From Enchytraeus crypticus (Eukaryota > Annelida > Clitellata > Enchytraeida > Enchytraeidae): DNA of 64,000 nt. Location of the stretch: the NCBI GenBank assembly GCA_905160935.1, contig CAJHZI010000205.1:186001-250000 (forward strand), in the 5' to 3' direction. The notes beneath the pieces are model-generated. The model saw only the letters and a program-made list of their open reading frames with translations. It searched no databases and had not been told where the DNA came from. Positions 33,577-41,206 of this stretch are shown here, one piece after another. Every line of letters starts with the position of its first letter. Position 1 is the first letter of the stretch. A program made the translations under genes and the position numbers.

Positions 33577-35823
33577 TACATACATACATACATACAAATA
33601 TATATACATATAGGAGGCCTATATACATTCTCCTTCTCTAAGTGCCATGCCTGTTCCAAGCCTGGGCGGTCATGGTCATATTCCTCCACATGTCTCTGTT
33701 CATTGATGCTCTGATCATCTCTGTTTCAGTTAACTGCATCCATTTGTTAAGACTCTTAATAAGAATTAAGTAATTAAGACTCTTTTTATTAAAATTTAAT
33801 TTAAATTATATTATTAGATACATATAAAATGGATCATATGCGTGTATTAAGAAGTTCATTGTGGCAGCTGTCAATTTATGAGCCAGAAGTAATTATTGTA
33901 CTATCAGTTCTTTAATTGCTAAGGCAATATATTTATTGATGTTATATCATTCACCATCTGAGTTGCGTTTTGATATCAGGTTCTACTGAATCAGATTATA
34001 TCTTGTATCTTGAATTATTGTAAAACTGTTAATTTATACTAACTCGCATTGTACTTGCTGTTACATAATGCTAACAAATCTCAAACATACGTTGAAAAAT
34101 AGGGCATCTTGGTGTTTGTTAGGTAACGGAACTAGCATTCATAGTTTTATGTTACCAACGTGCTAACTTATACTATATAGCACGTTAAAAATAAATATTT
34201 TGCTAACGTATTATGTTTCTGTGTAAGCATAATTAGTTATTTACCACTATAGTGTGATGTTATCATTCTAGTGTAAGCACTACTGAATAGACTATTAGGA
34301 AACTGAGGAAGGCAATGGAAGCATCTCAAAAACCATTTCTTCCAAGCTAAAGGTTCCATTATAGAGACTGCAGATTTAGTGAAGGCCTTTGTGATATCAA
34401 TCTATGGTATAATCTTCACTTCCTCTGTGATATAATCTTCACTTATTAATCAATTGAGTGCTCCTATTTGAAATGATCATTTCTATAGCGGTGTCAATGC
34501 TGGTGATCAGCTTTTGACACTACAGGTTCCTGGCACTTACTTTCTCTCTCTTTGAGCGTTAGTTGCTGTTGAGAGCGCTAATTGGCAGCAAACTTCGAAA
34601 CGTGGTTAACCTTTCAGAGTTTCTAAGAGATATCCTCTTATTGTTGACCGAGATGATCAGTGAACTTATTCCATTTGCTTCCGAGGCGAACAATTTAACT
34701 CTTGCGCCATATTCCCTCTTACTGAATGTGACAACAGACTGTGAATAGGAATATGTTCTTTGAACGTGCCACATGGCAGAACACAGTGAGTTGTCAGTGA
34801 GCTAATGTATTTAGCACAAGTTTCATCTGCATGTATATATATGTATGTTTTATCAGTGAGCTAACGTAATTAAAAAAAGTTTCCCTACGTAGCTTTGAGT
34901 TAGCAGAGTATTATCTGTGAGTCTCTATGTGAACCTTGAGTTAACATAATTTTACACTGTGATATGTTGATAGTGAGCTGAAGGGGGTAACACAAGCTCA
35001 GGCTCCTGACTCCTCACCACCTGGCGCGCAGTCTTCCACAGGTCAGCTATCTGCCAGGGCTGCTGCTTATGGTAGTGTCCAATTAGCTCTCTCATGATCT
35101 ACGCTTGCATTATTAATCCTTATTATTAGATCGTTAGTAGTACTGTCGGTGTAGTTTGCGCTTTTTATGTTGGTATATATATATATACATGTATATTTAG
35201 ATTTCAAATGTTTCTTTTATGTAACATTCTAATGCTCGACTTAAATCAAGATGTGCTAGTTGGTGGTCGAACTGTTTGCAGAGAAACAACAATACACCCG
35301 GCATCTAAAGCGCCATCTTGAAGAAAAATCGATAGCCTGAGACTCCACGATGGAAGACCAACCGGTCCTGTAGCTGTAGGTTTCAGTGTGTCCAGTATGT
35401 TGAAGATGGTGATTTCTGGAATTAAAATCTTAAGTGTTTATCCTGTGATAGTTGTGAATTTTGGGATAGTTTCCTCTTGTTTTCCTCGGCTCACTTCATG
35501 CTTAGTTGATTCTTACGACACACAGGGTATAATATTATCGTTATACAATTTTTTCTTGCATGTTTGGCAGACGCTGCAGAGTACTCTTCTCTGCTGGTAT
35601 GGACGGAATATTTCTTTATATATTCTATAGTATTCTGGTGCTAGTGAATTACTTTCGACTATATTTTCCACGTAAGGCTTGCCTGAAACTGCACGTGGAG
35701 GACGTGAACTAAATTAGAATTGTTTTTACAATCTGTCATTTTGTTTTTGCAGCTGTTTCAACGAGCCCAGATAGTAAGAGTTCGTCTCAGCCTGCTACAG
35801 CTGGCGATTCAGTAAAACAGTAG
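11661..35823 (+). CDS. PPP6R: Protein phosphatase 6 regulatory subunit (SAPS family), 23 exons, complete
   Basis: Scaffold subunit that binds the PP6 catalytic subunit and directs it to substrates (family knowledge). Exons: 11661-11717, 12880-12959, 13253-13339, 14015-14201, 14910-15047, 15697-15762, 16495-16610, 17203-17319, 18283-18466, 19141-19299, 20264-20374, 21843-21910, 23022-23173, 24173-24258, 25012-25113, 29323-29366, 29899-29947, 30207-30373, 31517-31722, 32101-32190, 32822-33071, 34974-35071, 35753-35823. All phases agree; 2685 nt gives 894 residues (vertebrate PPP6R1-3 are about 870-970). SAPS hallmarks: MFWKF start, [20 protein letters not shown] (about 21-40), [39 protein letters not shown] (about 150), [44 protein letters not shown] and [10 protein letters not shown] (about 480). 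The acidic C-terminal part has [23 protein letters not shown], and WANFDD and WANFDSF in exon 21. Intron 19 appears to be GC-AG. The family's usual 'FSDYQ..QMT..F.DQ' segment before FG[IF]N was not found; a small exon in the 4.2-kb intron 15 may have been missed. Confidence 0.95.
12280..12570 (-). repeat. Dispersed repeat family C, PPP6R intron 1
   Basis: The reverse complement starts GTTTTGCCAAGTGACAGGTC and continues AAGGTTAATATTCCTAA, CAACAAGTTAATCTCTTC, TAGCCTACAGCTTGGGG and ATCTGATATGGTTTCCTG, the family C order. Confidence 0.65.
13585..13810 (+). repeat. Dispersed repeat family C, PPP6R intron 3
   Basis: Contains TGTCAGTCCAATGTACGTAT, AGAGCACTTCATTGACCAAG, GGCTAAGCCTTTACAAAGTC, GGAAAATATGGCTCCTGAGG and GTGGCCTCTTATTACTC. 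Confidence 0.7.
14480..14700 (+). repeat. Dispersed repeat family C, PPP6R intron 4
   Basis: Diverged copy: TGTGCCAAATGGCTGTTC, GGATCCATTGACCAACCAG, CTTCTCATTGCCTTCATCAG. Confidence 0.5.
15425..15515 (-). repeat. SINE-like family D, 3' tail fragment
   Basis: On the plus strand it reads TCATCATCTTCTTCTCTTGA then ATCCCAGTTTAACTA, the inverted 3' tail shared with 985-1240 and 36250-36465. Confidence 0.6.
17010..17140 (+). repeat. SINE-like family D, 3' half
   Basis: Reads GGGCATTCGTTTGGTGAGCA, AGTCTATTCGTAGCCCGACC, TGGTTAAATTGGGATTTAAG and then a GATGA tail. It lies in PPP6R intron 7, just before exon 8. The GTCTATTCGTA phrase is shared with the LINE 3' end at 38150. Confidence 0.7.
17451..17480. 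repeat. (ACT)n microsatellite
   Basis: About ten ACT units in PPP6R intron 8. Confidence 0.9.
18543..18722. repeat. 36-bp minisatellite, five units
   Basis: Five near-perfect 36-bp units, each CACTACCTCCACAAACATCA plus a CACCATG-type remainder, begin 76 bp after the donor of PPP6R exon 9. The length is a multiple of three, so the minus strand stays open as a 12-residue repeat ([16 protein letters not shown]). That is a by-product of the array, not evidence for a protein. Confidence 0.9.
19445..20220. repeat. 26-bp minisatellite rich in TGACTCA (PPP6R intron 10)
   Basis: About 30 units of the form TCAATGACTCATGGTTATGT plus AATGTC, more diverged at the 5' end and more homogeneous in the middle. 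By eye about 18 units contain exact TGACTCA, the consensus AP-1 (TRE) half-palindromic site; others read CGACTCA, AGACTCA or TGACTCG. The array fills most of the intron between exons 10 and 11 and stops about 45 bp before exon 11. Confidence 0.92.
20385..20745. repeat. Minisatellite of about 24 bp, GATAGATATATGATCCTCTC type (PPP6R intron 11)
   Basis: Roughly 14 variable units containing GATAGATATATGATCCTC, starting directly after the exon 11 donor. Related units recur at 20960-21065. Confidence 0.85.
20880..20940. repeat. Two units of the intron-10 minisatellite inside intron 11
   Basis: AAGTGACTCATTGTTATGTA and CAGTGACTCATTGTTTTGTA match the 19445-20220 array across exon 11. Confidence 0.8.
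21435..21842. repeat. Tandem repeat carrying copies of the exon 12 splice acceptor
   Basis: About six units, each with a TTTAATGGTA or TTTATGGTA lead, then ACTTATGTGTAG or similar, then CTCATCAATCA or CTTATCTATAA, then GATTGTTGTTAT. The last unit is the real boundary: TTTATATGTAG at 21832-21842 followed by exon 12, CTCATCAATCAG. Earlier acceptor-like copies lie near 21474, 21526, 21577, 21626 and 21790. A (TA)n run (21649-21720) splits the array. Confidence 0.85.
21649..21720. repeat. (TA)n microsatellite
   Basis: About 72 bp of uninterrupted TA in PPP6R intron 11. Confidence 0.95.
21965..22205 (+). repeat. Dispersed repeat family C, PPP6R intron 12
   Basis: Reads CCAAGTGGCAGGTCCAAGGT, CAACTAGTTAATCCCTTCTC, GAAAATGTGGCTTCTGAGG and GTCGCCTTTTACTGCATGTG. 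Confidence 0.75.
22470..22696 (+). mobile_element. RTE-like LINE reverse transcriptase fragment
   Basis: The translation across the fragment gives [39 protein letters not shown] and [11 protein letters not shown], matching RTE motifs 'FVDFEKAFD' and 'G.GVRQGC.LSP'. It ends at a stop, 42 bp before an inverted 3' fragment of the same class. Confidence 0.7.
22738..22915 (-). mobile_element. RTE-like LINE 3' end copy
   Basis: The reverse complement matches 9236-9405: GGTCGACAGCGAATGACG, CTTAGCATATGGATGCAGTT, CATATGGAGGAATATGACCA and GGCTTGGAACAGGCACGGCA. Confidence 0.85.
23455..23521 (+). repeat. SINE family A, 3' tail only
   Basis: CAAAAGTGATTGATGACAAC, TTGATCATTTCACTGTAACG and a (TTA)n end match the family A tail. 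Confidence 0.55.
23997..24169. repeat. 17-bp minisatellite abutting the PPP6R exon 14 acceptor
   Basis: About ten units of GATTTGAAATGAAATGT. The last unit, AAATGTGATCAG, supplies the AG at 24171-24172 used for exon 14, so the 3' splice site lies in repeat-derived sequence without a clear pyrimidine tract. Confidence 0.9.
24906..24968 (+). pseudogene. Decayed duplicate of PPP6R exon 15 and its acceptor
   Basis: TTTGTGTAG, then TTGAGAAGTGAGCGGTCCAT and a GGCTCGTTAGGAGGAGATGA stretch, align with the real boundary TTTGTTTAG then TTGAGTAGCGGCCCATCCAT and GGCTCTGTAGGAGGTGATGA at 25003-25058. Small indels put TGA in the copy's frame, so it cannot serve as a coding exon. A GAT-rich spacer separates the two. 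Confidence 0.75.
26850..27075 (+). repeat. SINE family A, plus-strand copy (PPP6R intron 15)
   Basis: A head with GTTAGAGAGGTCAGGTACCG, a box-B-like GGGTTCGATTC, GCGCTGATCTGAGAGTAAAA, then GTGATAGATATCAACATG and TGATCATTTCGCTGTAATGC. This is the same order as the minus copies at 44.6, 46.2 and 52.4 kb. Confidence 0.8.
27430..27600 (+). mobile_element. LINE C-terminal fragment with (AATTC)n tail
   Basis: The translation includes [14 protein letters not shown] and [20 protein letters not shown], like the 'R..YG...I...GPKLWNSLPE.I' LINE terminus. It ends in about four TTCAA units at 27578-27600. Confidence 0.6.
27603..27800. repeat. Dispersed repeat family E copy
   Basis: ACCAAAAAGGGTCATGCAAT, GCAAATGCAGAAGAAAAAAC and GTGAACTTAAGAAAAGTAAG parallel 56812-57035 (ACCAAAAGGGTCATGCAACC and so on). 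It follows the LINE terminus directly and may be LINE noncoding sequence. Confidence 0.6.
28975..29150 (+). repeat. SINE-like family F
   Basis: Contains GATCTGTAGTGATGTATGCT, TCTCTGACATCATCTTTTGA and TGAGGAAACAGATGTTAAAC, then a (TTG)n tail. A second copy lies at 33180-33370. Confidence 0.55.
29590..29690 (-). repeat. SINE family A head, degraded
   Basis: The reverse complement has TAGAGCTACGGGCGACGTCA and TTTCAAATGGCTGTCTCTGA, matching the family A head (TAGCGTAGGGGTAACGTCAT, TTTTAAATGACAGATCCTGA). It lies in PPP6R intron 16. Confidence 0.5.
30880..31020 (+). repeat. tRNA-derived SINE family B, copy 1
   Basis: GCTGGAGCCCGTGGCAATGT (box-A-like TGGCAATGTCG), GATATTCGATCGCCAATCAG, box-B-like GGGTTCAAATCTT, then CTTTCGAGTGAGGAAATTGA and CGTTAA. 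It lies in PPP6R intron 18. Confidence 0.8.
31205..31345 (-). repeat. tRNA-derived SINE family B, copy 2 (inverted)
   Basis: The plus strand reads TTAACGTCAATTTCCGCACT, GGCGAGCCCAGGATTTGAAC, CCCCGCACATACTGAGCCGC and ACCGACACTGCTACTGGCTC, the exact reverse order of copy 1, 190 bp downstream. Confidence 0.8.
31930..32065 (+). repeat. tRNA-derived SINE family B, copy 3
   Basis: GCTGGAGCCAGTGGCGATGT, GACCGCGGATCAGTATGTGC, GGGGTTCAAATCCTGGGCTC, then CTTTCGAGTGAGGAAACTGA. Box B (GGTTCAAATCC) is intact. This copy lies between PPP6R exons 19 and 20. Confidence 0.85.
33180..33370 (+). repeat. SINE-like family F, second copy
   Basis: GATTTGTAGTGACATGTGAT, CCTGACGTCATCCTTGTATG, GGGGAAACGGACTTTAAACC and a (TTAATA) tail. 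It lies in PPP6R intron 21. Confidence 0.55.
33438..33600. repeat. (AT)n then (CATA)n microsatellite
   Basis: About 73 bp of AT dinucleotides followed by CATA repeats, directly before an RTE-like 3' end copy. Confidence 0.95.
33630..33765 (-). mobile_element. RTE-like LINE 3' end copy
   Basis: TCTAAGTGCCATGCCTGTTC, CAAGCCTGGGCGGTCATGGT and TTAACTGCATCCATTTGTTA match the reverse complement of 9270-9395. Only about 130 bp are present, so it is strongly 5'-truncated. Confidence 0.85.
34290..34420 (-). repeat. Dispersed repeat family C fragment, PPP6R intron 21
   Basis: AACTGAGGAAGGCAATGGAA, GCATCTCAAAAACCATTTCT and TCCAAGCTAAAGGTTCCATT correspond to the inverted 3' half of family C. Confidence 0.45.
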
Positions 35824-35835
35824 CAGCTTTGCCAT

Positions 35836-36015
35836 TTCGTGATTATCAGCAGCTGTCCATATTTGTCAGCAGCTGTAGTTCTTCATGAGCAGCAGTTGTT
35901 TCTATATTCTAAGCTGTTAGAACAGCTCTATTATCAGCAGCAGCTGCTGTTAACAGCTGTAGTAACAACTGATGTATGATCAGCATATCTGCGGATAGAT
36001 TGTCAGCAGCTGTTT
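35836..36015. repeat. CAGCAGCTG-rich degenerate repeat after the PPP6R stop codon
   Basis: Starts within 15 bp of the stop. Repeated ATCAGCAGCTG, TCAGCAGCTGTAGT and ACAACTGATGTATGATCAGC phrases. CAGCTG is the palindromic E-box core. A related, more regular array lies at 36840-37060. It would fall in the 3' UTR. Confidence 0.75.
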
Positions 36016-36249
36016 TGTCAGTTAGGGAGAAAAACCATCTGTTCATTGGCATTGTGACAAGTACGGCTGTTTTTCCATGTACCTTCAACTTGAAGCTCAA
36101 GCCATATTGAGAGTTGAGCTTGTCTAATCTCTTTATGTTTAAGTAATTATAAATGAAATAAGCAAAACCTAGCCAATCGGACGTGCTAAAATTAATCAAT
36201 AGCGGCATAATATTGTGAAATATAGTTGTAAATTTCCTAATATATAATC

Positions 36250-36465
36250 AATAGGTGTTAACCCGTGTTGTGTCCGAGTTGCTGAAAAATAGACCAACTG
36301 TAGACTGCATGTGTTGCAAAAGGCAACTAAGCACTAAGATCAAAACCAACATCAGAAAGGGCATTCGGTTGGTGAGCGCCTTAGCTCATGAAATTGCTTC
36401 AAAATATTCTAAAGCCTGACCCTAGCTAAACTGGGATTCAAGGGATGAAGATGATGATAATTATT
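36250..36465 (+). repeat. SINE-like family D, full-length-looking copy
   Basis: AAAATAGACCAACTGTAGAC, TGCATGTGTTGCAAAAGGCA, GCATTCGGTTGGTGAGCGCC, AAAGCCTGACCCTAGCTAAA and CTGGGATTCAAGGGATGAAG with a GATGATAAT tail. Order and length match 985-1240. Confidence 0.75.
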
Positions 36466-36695
36466 AATAGATGGAAGCCTTAATGGATGTGCGGCAAGAA
36501 CTTGTAATACTGATTGGTCCTATTAATGTGGTTGTAGTACATCTAGCTCGCTAATGTTCCTCAGTGCATGTATATCTTCGTTTAGTACAAATGAACAAAA
36601 TAATGAACTGTTTATTTTAAATTTAACTATTAGAATATGCACTAGCGCATCTTGAATTGTATTGACGATGCAACATTGATGTTTTTGTCAATATA

Positions 36696-36701
36696 AATAA
36701 A
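36696..36701 (+). promoter_or_regulatory. Possible polyadenylation signal AATAAA
   Basis: First clear AATAAA in plus orientation downstream of the PPP6R stop codon (about 870 bp after it), beyond the CAGCTG repeat and a SINE. No independent support. Confidence 0.2.
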
Positions 36702-36839
36702 ATATGGACATTATGTTTGTAGTTTAGTGGTCTGATCTGGTTGCATAAAATCCTGTGCTCGCCAGTCACTCTCTTGCTTTAATGACTGGAAACTACGTTA
36801 GCCTATTCCTTAGCCTATGTGTTATCAGTTCAGCTACTG

Positions 36840-37060
36840 TGTGGCAGCTGAACTAGCAACTGATGTATTATCAACTGCATTACTTTAGCAGCTGAAGTAG
36901 CAACTGATGTATGATCAGCAGAAGCTGCTATGTCAGCAACTGTAATAGCAACTTATGTATGATCAGTAGCAGCTGCTATGTCAGCAGCTGTAGTAACAAC
37001 TGATGTATGATCAGTAGCAGCTGCTATGTAGTGAAAACTGATGTATTGTCAGCTTCAGCT
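36840..37060. repeat. CAGCTG minisatellite, about 40-bp unit
   Basis: About five units of the form CAGCTGNAGTAGCAACTGAT plus GTATGATCAGCAG; CAGCTG occurs repeatedly. It is related to 35836-36015, with the family D SINE lying between them. Confidence 0.8.
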
Positions 37061-37799
37061 GCGAATGCCTTTAGTTAGAAATGTCATTTATCAGTAATAC
37101 AAAAACTTCACCTACTATGCATGTTCACTCTATGGCCGTAAGCACAGAGACATGGACACTAGGGAATTAAATTATAAGCACATTTATCAGTATGCATACT
37201 CTTACTATATTAGTGCTTGTACAGTACATTAGCAGCCAGTATGGGCTAGTTTTGTATCATGTCTAGTGTACTGTGCTTGAGCACTGTTATTTGTCCACAA
37301 TTGCTCTGTACTTGTGTTAGTGGGTGTGCGTTGCGCGAGCATCTATAATTAACTATAGGTCTATTTTAATTTAAACGTGCGCTGGTGTTTTAAATGTGTT
37401 AAGAACTAAAATATATCAGCTAAGAATTTCCTTGTGCAAAAATACTTATACAAAGAAATCTGTTCACAAATTGTTAAATTTTCTTAATTTAAATCAAAGA
37501 AATGAAGGTTTATTATATTATCTAATTAATACTATTAGGTAAAGAATTAATCAGAAAATTTAAAAATGTTTCACTGCATTTATATAGCTGAAATGTTTTA
37601 GTTACCTACTTTTATTCCTTCACTTCTTTAACGCGAATGCGATAGTTTAAATAGTGTAATTGCGTGTAATAAAAAATATTCATGTACATGTAATATTGTA
37701 CTCTACTACTATATCATATATTAATATTAATTTAAACACTTGAAATTTGTGTACATTAATGAGTGAGAATTTACATTTAACGATAGAATCATGGCTATT

Positions 37800-38215
37800 A
37801 TTCACGGCGGCACTAAAAAGGGAACAGGAGCAGAAATTGCACATGGCAGACAGAGATGAGAATGTTGCGTCTAATATGTGGTAAAACTAGGAAGGATAGA
37901 ATTTAAAACGAATGTGTGAGAATGAATTCGAATGTAGAGGGGAATAGGGATAGGTTGGCTCAGTCGAGATTGCGATGGTGTGGGCATATTGTGAGAAAGG
38001 CAGATGAGGATGTAGTAAAGAGAGTTTGGAGGGAGGAAATGGAGGTTAAGTTAGAGAGAGGTAGACCTCAACTGACGTGGGATGCGGTAAGAGGGATGTG
38101 AGAAATAGGGATTTACTGATGATACAGAGCGGGAACAGAGTGAAAAATGGAGGTCTATTCGTATCCTGACTCCGGTTAATTGGGGATTCGAGGAAAGATG
38201 TTGGTGATGATGATC
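37800..38215 (+). mobile_element. RTE-like LINE D, ORF2 C-terminus and 3' end
   Basis: The frame near 37833 gives MRMLRLICGKTRKDRI then a stop. 37916-38101 gives RLRWCGHIVRKADEDVVKRV and ERGRPQLTWDAV then a stop. This matches the 'RLRWFGHV.R....V..V......GRG.P..TW' terminus of RTE-like elements. The 3' tail, GGTCTATTCGTATCCTGACT then TTGGGGATTCGAGG and a GATG repeat, is shared with SINE-like family D. Confidence 0.75.
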
Positions 38216-38219
38216 GTGA

Positions 38220-39480
38220 ATGTTTTTCAGATTAGTCTTCGCTATCCAGGAACTGTGTCATTATATCAGATAGCTCCTGTAGCGTACGGCTACTCCTATC
38301 CAAGCGGTCTAACCAAGCAAGCCCCTCTTGTCCTTTTTCAGTATTGAATAAACACTCTTGCTCGCAAAGGTACAAAATTCGTCTCTCGCTCTTCTACTCT
38401 TCTGAAATATCTGCAGTAGCGTCCTCTCTCGTACTAAATTTGTACTATAGAAACAAGATAGCATCATTAGCAATAATGATTAAGACTGACCTTCATACCT
38501 GACTGAAGTGTTTTCATACTACCAACTGCTACATAGACTATATTCTTTTCTCTGCCACTAAGCTGCTTTCTGTCCTAGACATGATCTTCAGTTGTCGAAT
38601 GTTCGTTCAGTTATACTTGTCCAAAGCTTAAATTCTTTGCAGCAGTTCTTCTATCCTGTATAGGCAGCTATTTTTCCTGGCTCCTAATCCCTCTCCTCTG
38701 CATATCTACTGGAAGAAACTTTTGGTCTTGAATTATATACTTACAAAGTCTTAGATCTCGCTTTCGCTGCTTCCTTTGCTTGTAAATAACTGTAGTTCAT
38801 TTCAACAGCTCCTTACATCCTGTTTCTATTTGAACGAACATTAATTGTCTCCTTTGATTGGTTGATTTAGTTTTGTGAGTTATTTATATCAATTTTTTAT
38901 AACTTTTTTCTGTATGAATTTGACACACTGCATTTATTCAAGAACTTTATTGACTAAATTTAGAATAGGCCACCGGCTGTATGGACAGTAATTATGAGTT
39001 AGTAGCACGGCTTGTGTCAAGTGTTGTGATTGGATTGGGTTAATTGTCCGTTTTGGTTGAACTAGCTAAGACTATTTTGGACTATACAGTGTACGTATTT
39101 AACATTGTAACTGAATTAGCTAAACACATGGAAAGTGTATATGTAGTATATATACACCTAAATATATACACAGATACATATGTATGTGTATGCATGCTCA
39201 TATGTGTGGGCGTAATATAGAGACTGAACTAGCTAAAATCATGTGCGTATGTGTGTGCGTGCTGGTGTGTGTGTGCGTGTGTGTGTAGGAGTATCATAGT
39301 GACTGGACTAGCTAAACGCTTGCGTCTTTGTGTGTGCGTATGTATGTGCATGTGTATGTGTGTGTGCTCGTAACGTTAACGATCATGCTGCTATGCTAAT
39401 GTACTATTCTTGTAGATGTATGTATTGTTTACTGTTTCTATTAGACACTAGGACATTCATGCCTTTGCGTTGAAAGTCTG
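38220..39480. other. No gene recognised; GT-rich tracts
   Basis: Some stretches in 38300-38800 are pyrimidine-rich and keep short frames open, but no family is recognisable. 39120-39370 has repeated TGTGTATGTGTGCGTG-like tracts and the recurring phrase GAACTAGCTAAAA or GGACTAGCTAAAC. Confidence 0.4.
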
Positions 39481-39484
39481 AGTT

Positions 39485-39755
39485 TCTTATAGCATCTCTG
39501 TCTGGTGCTCTGTTAAGTGAATAGTCCAAGGTACATATTCGTACTCTCATGCTGCTTTCTTCCTCCATAAAGAGCACTACATCGATTAATGAAATAATCC
39601 CTCCACAAACGGCTATTCCTTATCTACACCTTAAGCCTAAAGCTTAGAAATAATATAGCTTCTGATATGTTTTCCGTTACCTTCCTCTGTTGCTCAGTCT
39701 CCTCTTACGACATGTGCAGTTTACGATTGGTCTAGGCATATAATAATCTAAAAAT
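39485..39755 (+). repeat. Dispersed repeat family C
   Basis: GTGAATAGTCCAAGGTACAT, ATTCGTACTCTCATGCTGCT, TAAAGAGCACTACATCGATT, AATATAGCTTCTGATATG and GTCTCCTCTTACGACATGTG. Confidence 0.7.
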
Positions 39756-39759
39756 GTAT

Positions 39760-41200
39760 TTTTTTCAGGTGATAGCGCTTTTATACCATTCTCAGAGTTG
39801 GTAGCGTGGTGGTTTCGTTGTAGAAATGTCACAAGGATTATTTAGATAGTCAAAGATTCAACTTTATTATCTCAAGGTTCGTGTTCGATCATACCATTAA
39901 TGAAAGTTTCTGTAACCTTCAACAACTGAACCTGCTATGCGCTCTAAATTGATCTATAGCTAATTTAGGGAACAGTTAGTTGATACAGTGAGCCAGATAT
40001 CTCATGTGAATTGAATTAAATCTTTAAACCTGTTCTGAATTCTGCGATTTTTGTTGATAGAACAGGTGAGGACGCAACGAATTGCTGGTGTTCTCACTGA
40101 TTCACAGCAAGTCGTCTATGTGTGGCCTTACACCAAGTGAGAGTTAAAGCTTAGAGGTGGTTTACCATTGTGTTCCTCGATAATAGCCTATTTGCTAAAA
40201 ATTCTGATGTAGTTAACAGATGCCAGCTTAACTCAGGCAGCACAGGATTAGTCTGTTTTGCAAAGCCTCTTTGATTTTTTTTGTCTATTTTGCTGGACGT
40301 TGCTTTAGTAACAATTGCATCTTTGTACTTGTAAATTTTAAGAGTGTGCCGACATAGAATGGTTCTGGACCATTCTCTCTTTTGTAATTCAACAATATCT
40401 GGTTGAAACAGTCTTACTAATTAGTTTAAAGCTAATACCAAGATTTAAAAAATATAGGAATTTCTCGACTGATGATTGCGCTTCACTTGTGTAACACACT
40501 GAAATGTAACGAAAATTAGTTTATTATTACTATTTAATTTATTGCATTTTATCACAGTTAGCTTTCTTTTTGTGTATTAAAATTGTTGAATATTTGGTTA
40601 CTCTTTGCTTTATGTTTAGGCTATGTTAACTATCATTTTATCCTTTAGCATTTGAATATGATACTATAGTGATAGGAATTATTAACTATTTAACTAATAG
40701 GATTAACTAATTATTTGTGCCATTAATCCGTGACATCTTTTTCCATTTTAAGATGAAATAGTTTGATATTCTCTATAATTAGCCGATTGATTGATTTTTA
40801 TTTTCGATTGATTGATTGGTTCAGGTTTTGATTGATTGATTGATTTATTCCTTTGTAACAAAGATAATAACCGTCCGGATCAAATTCCCGGCACGTATCA
40901 TTAATAAAAATGAATTATTCTGCATAATAATGAGACAAATGACAAATAATTGCAATTCATGCTACGATAAAGACATATAGGCTAATAAGGAAAGGTATTA
41001 GTAAAATAAAAGTTTAAACTTTGCTGCTACCATTTTTCATTCTCTTTCTTAACCTAGCTCATGTAAAATAAATAGCCGACTGATTATATTAATGATTCTA
41101 CTGGTCCAGAATTTGACGCTAAAAATTTGGGCATGGTAGCAACGTTTGCGCAGAAATCGACTTGATGACAGCACTAACTTAACGCCAGTAACATCTTAAA
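39760..41200. other. No gene recognised
   Basis: AT-rich spacer with several GATTGATTGATT runs near 40790-40850. Nothing coding could be supported on either strand. Confidence 0.4.
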
Positions 41201-41206
41201 GATTCT

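Noticed and set aside
33406..33641. Frames rich in Tyr-Ile and Tyr-Val-Cys-Met
   Set aside because: Translations of (AT)n and (CATA)n microsatellites.
38220..38830. Pyrimidine-rich stretch with partly open frames as a retrocopy of a gene
   Set aside because: No recognisable protein family and no consistent frame.
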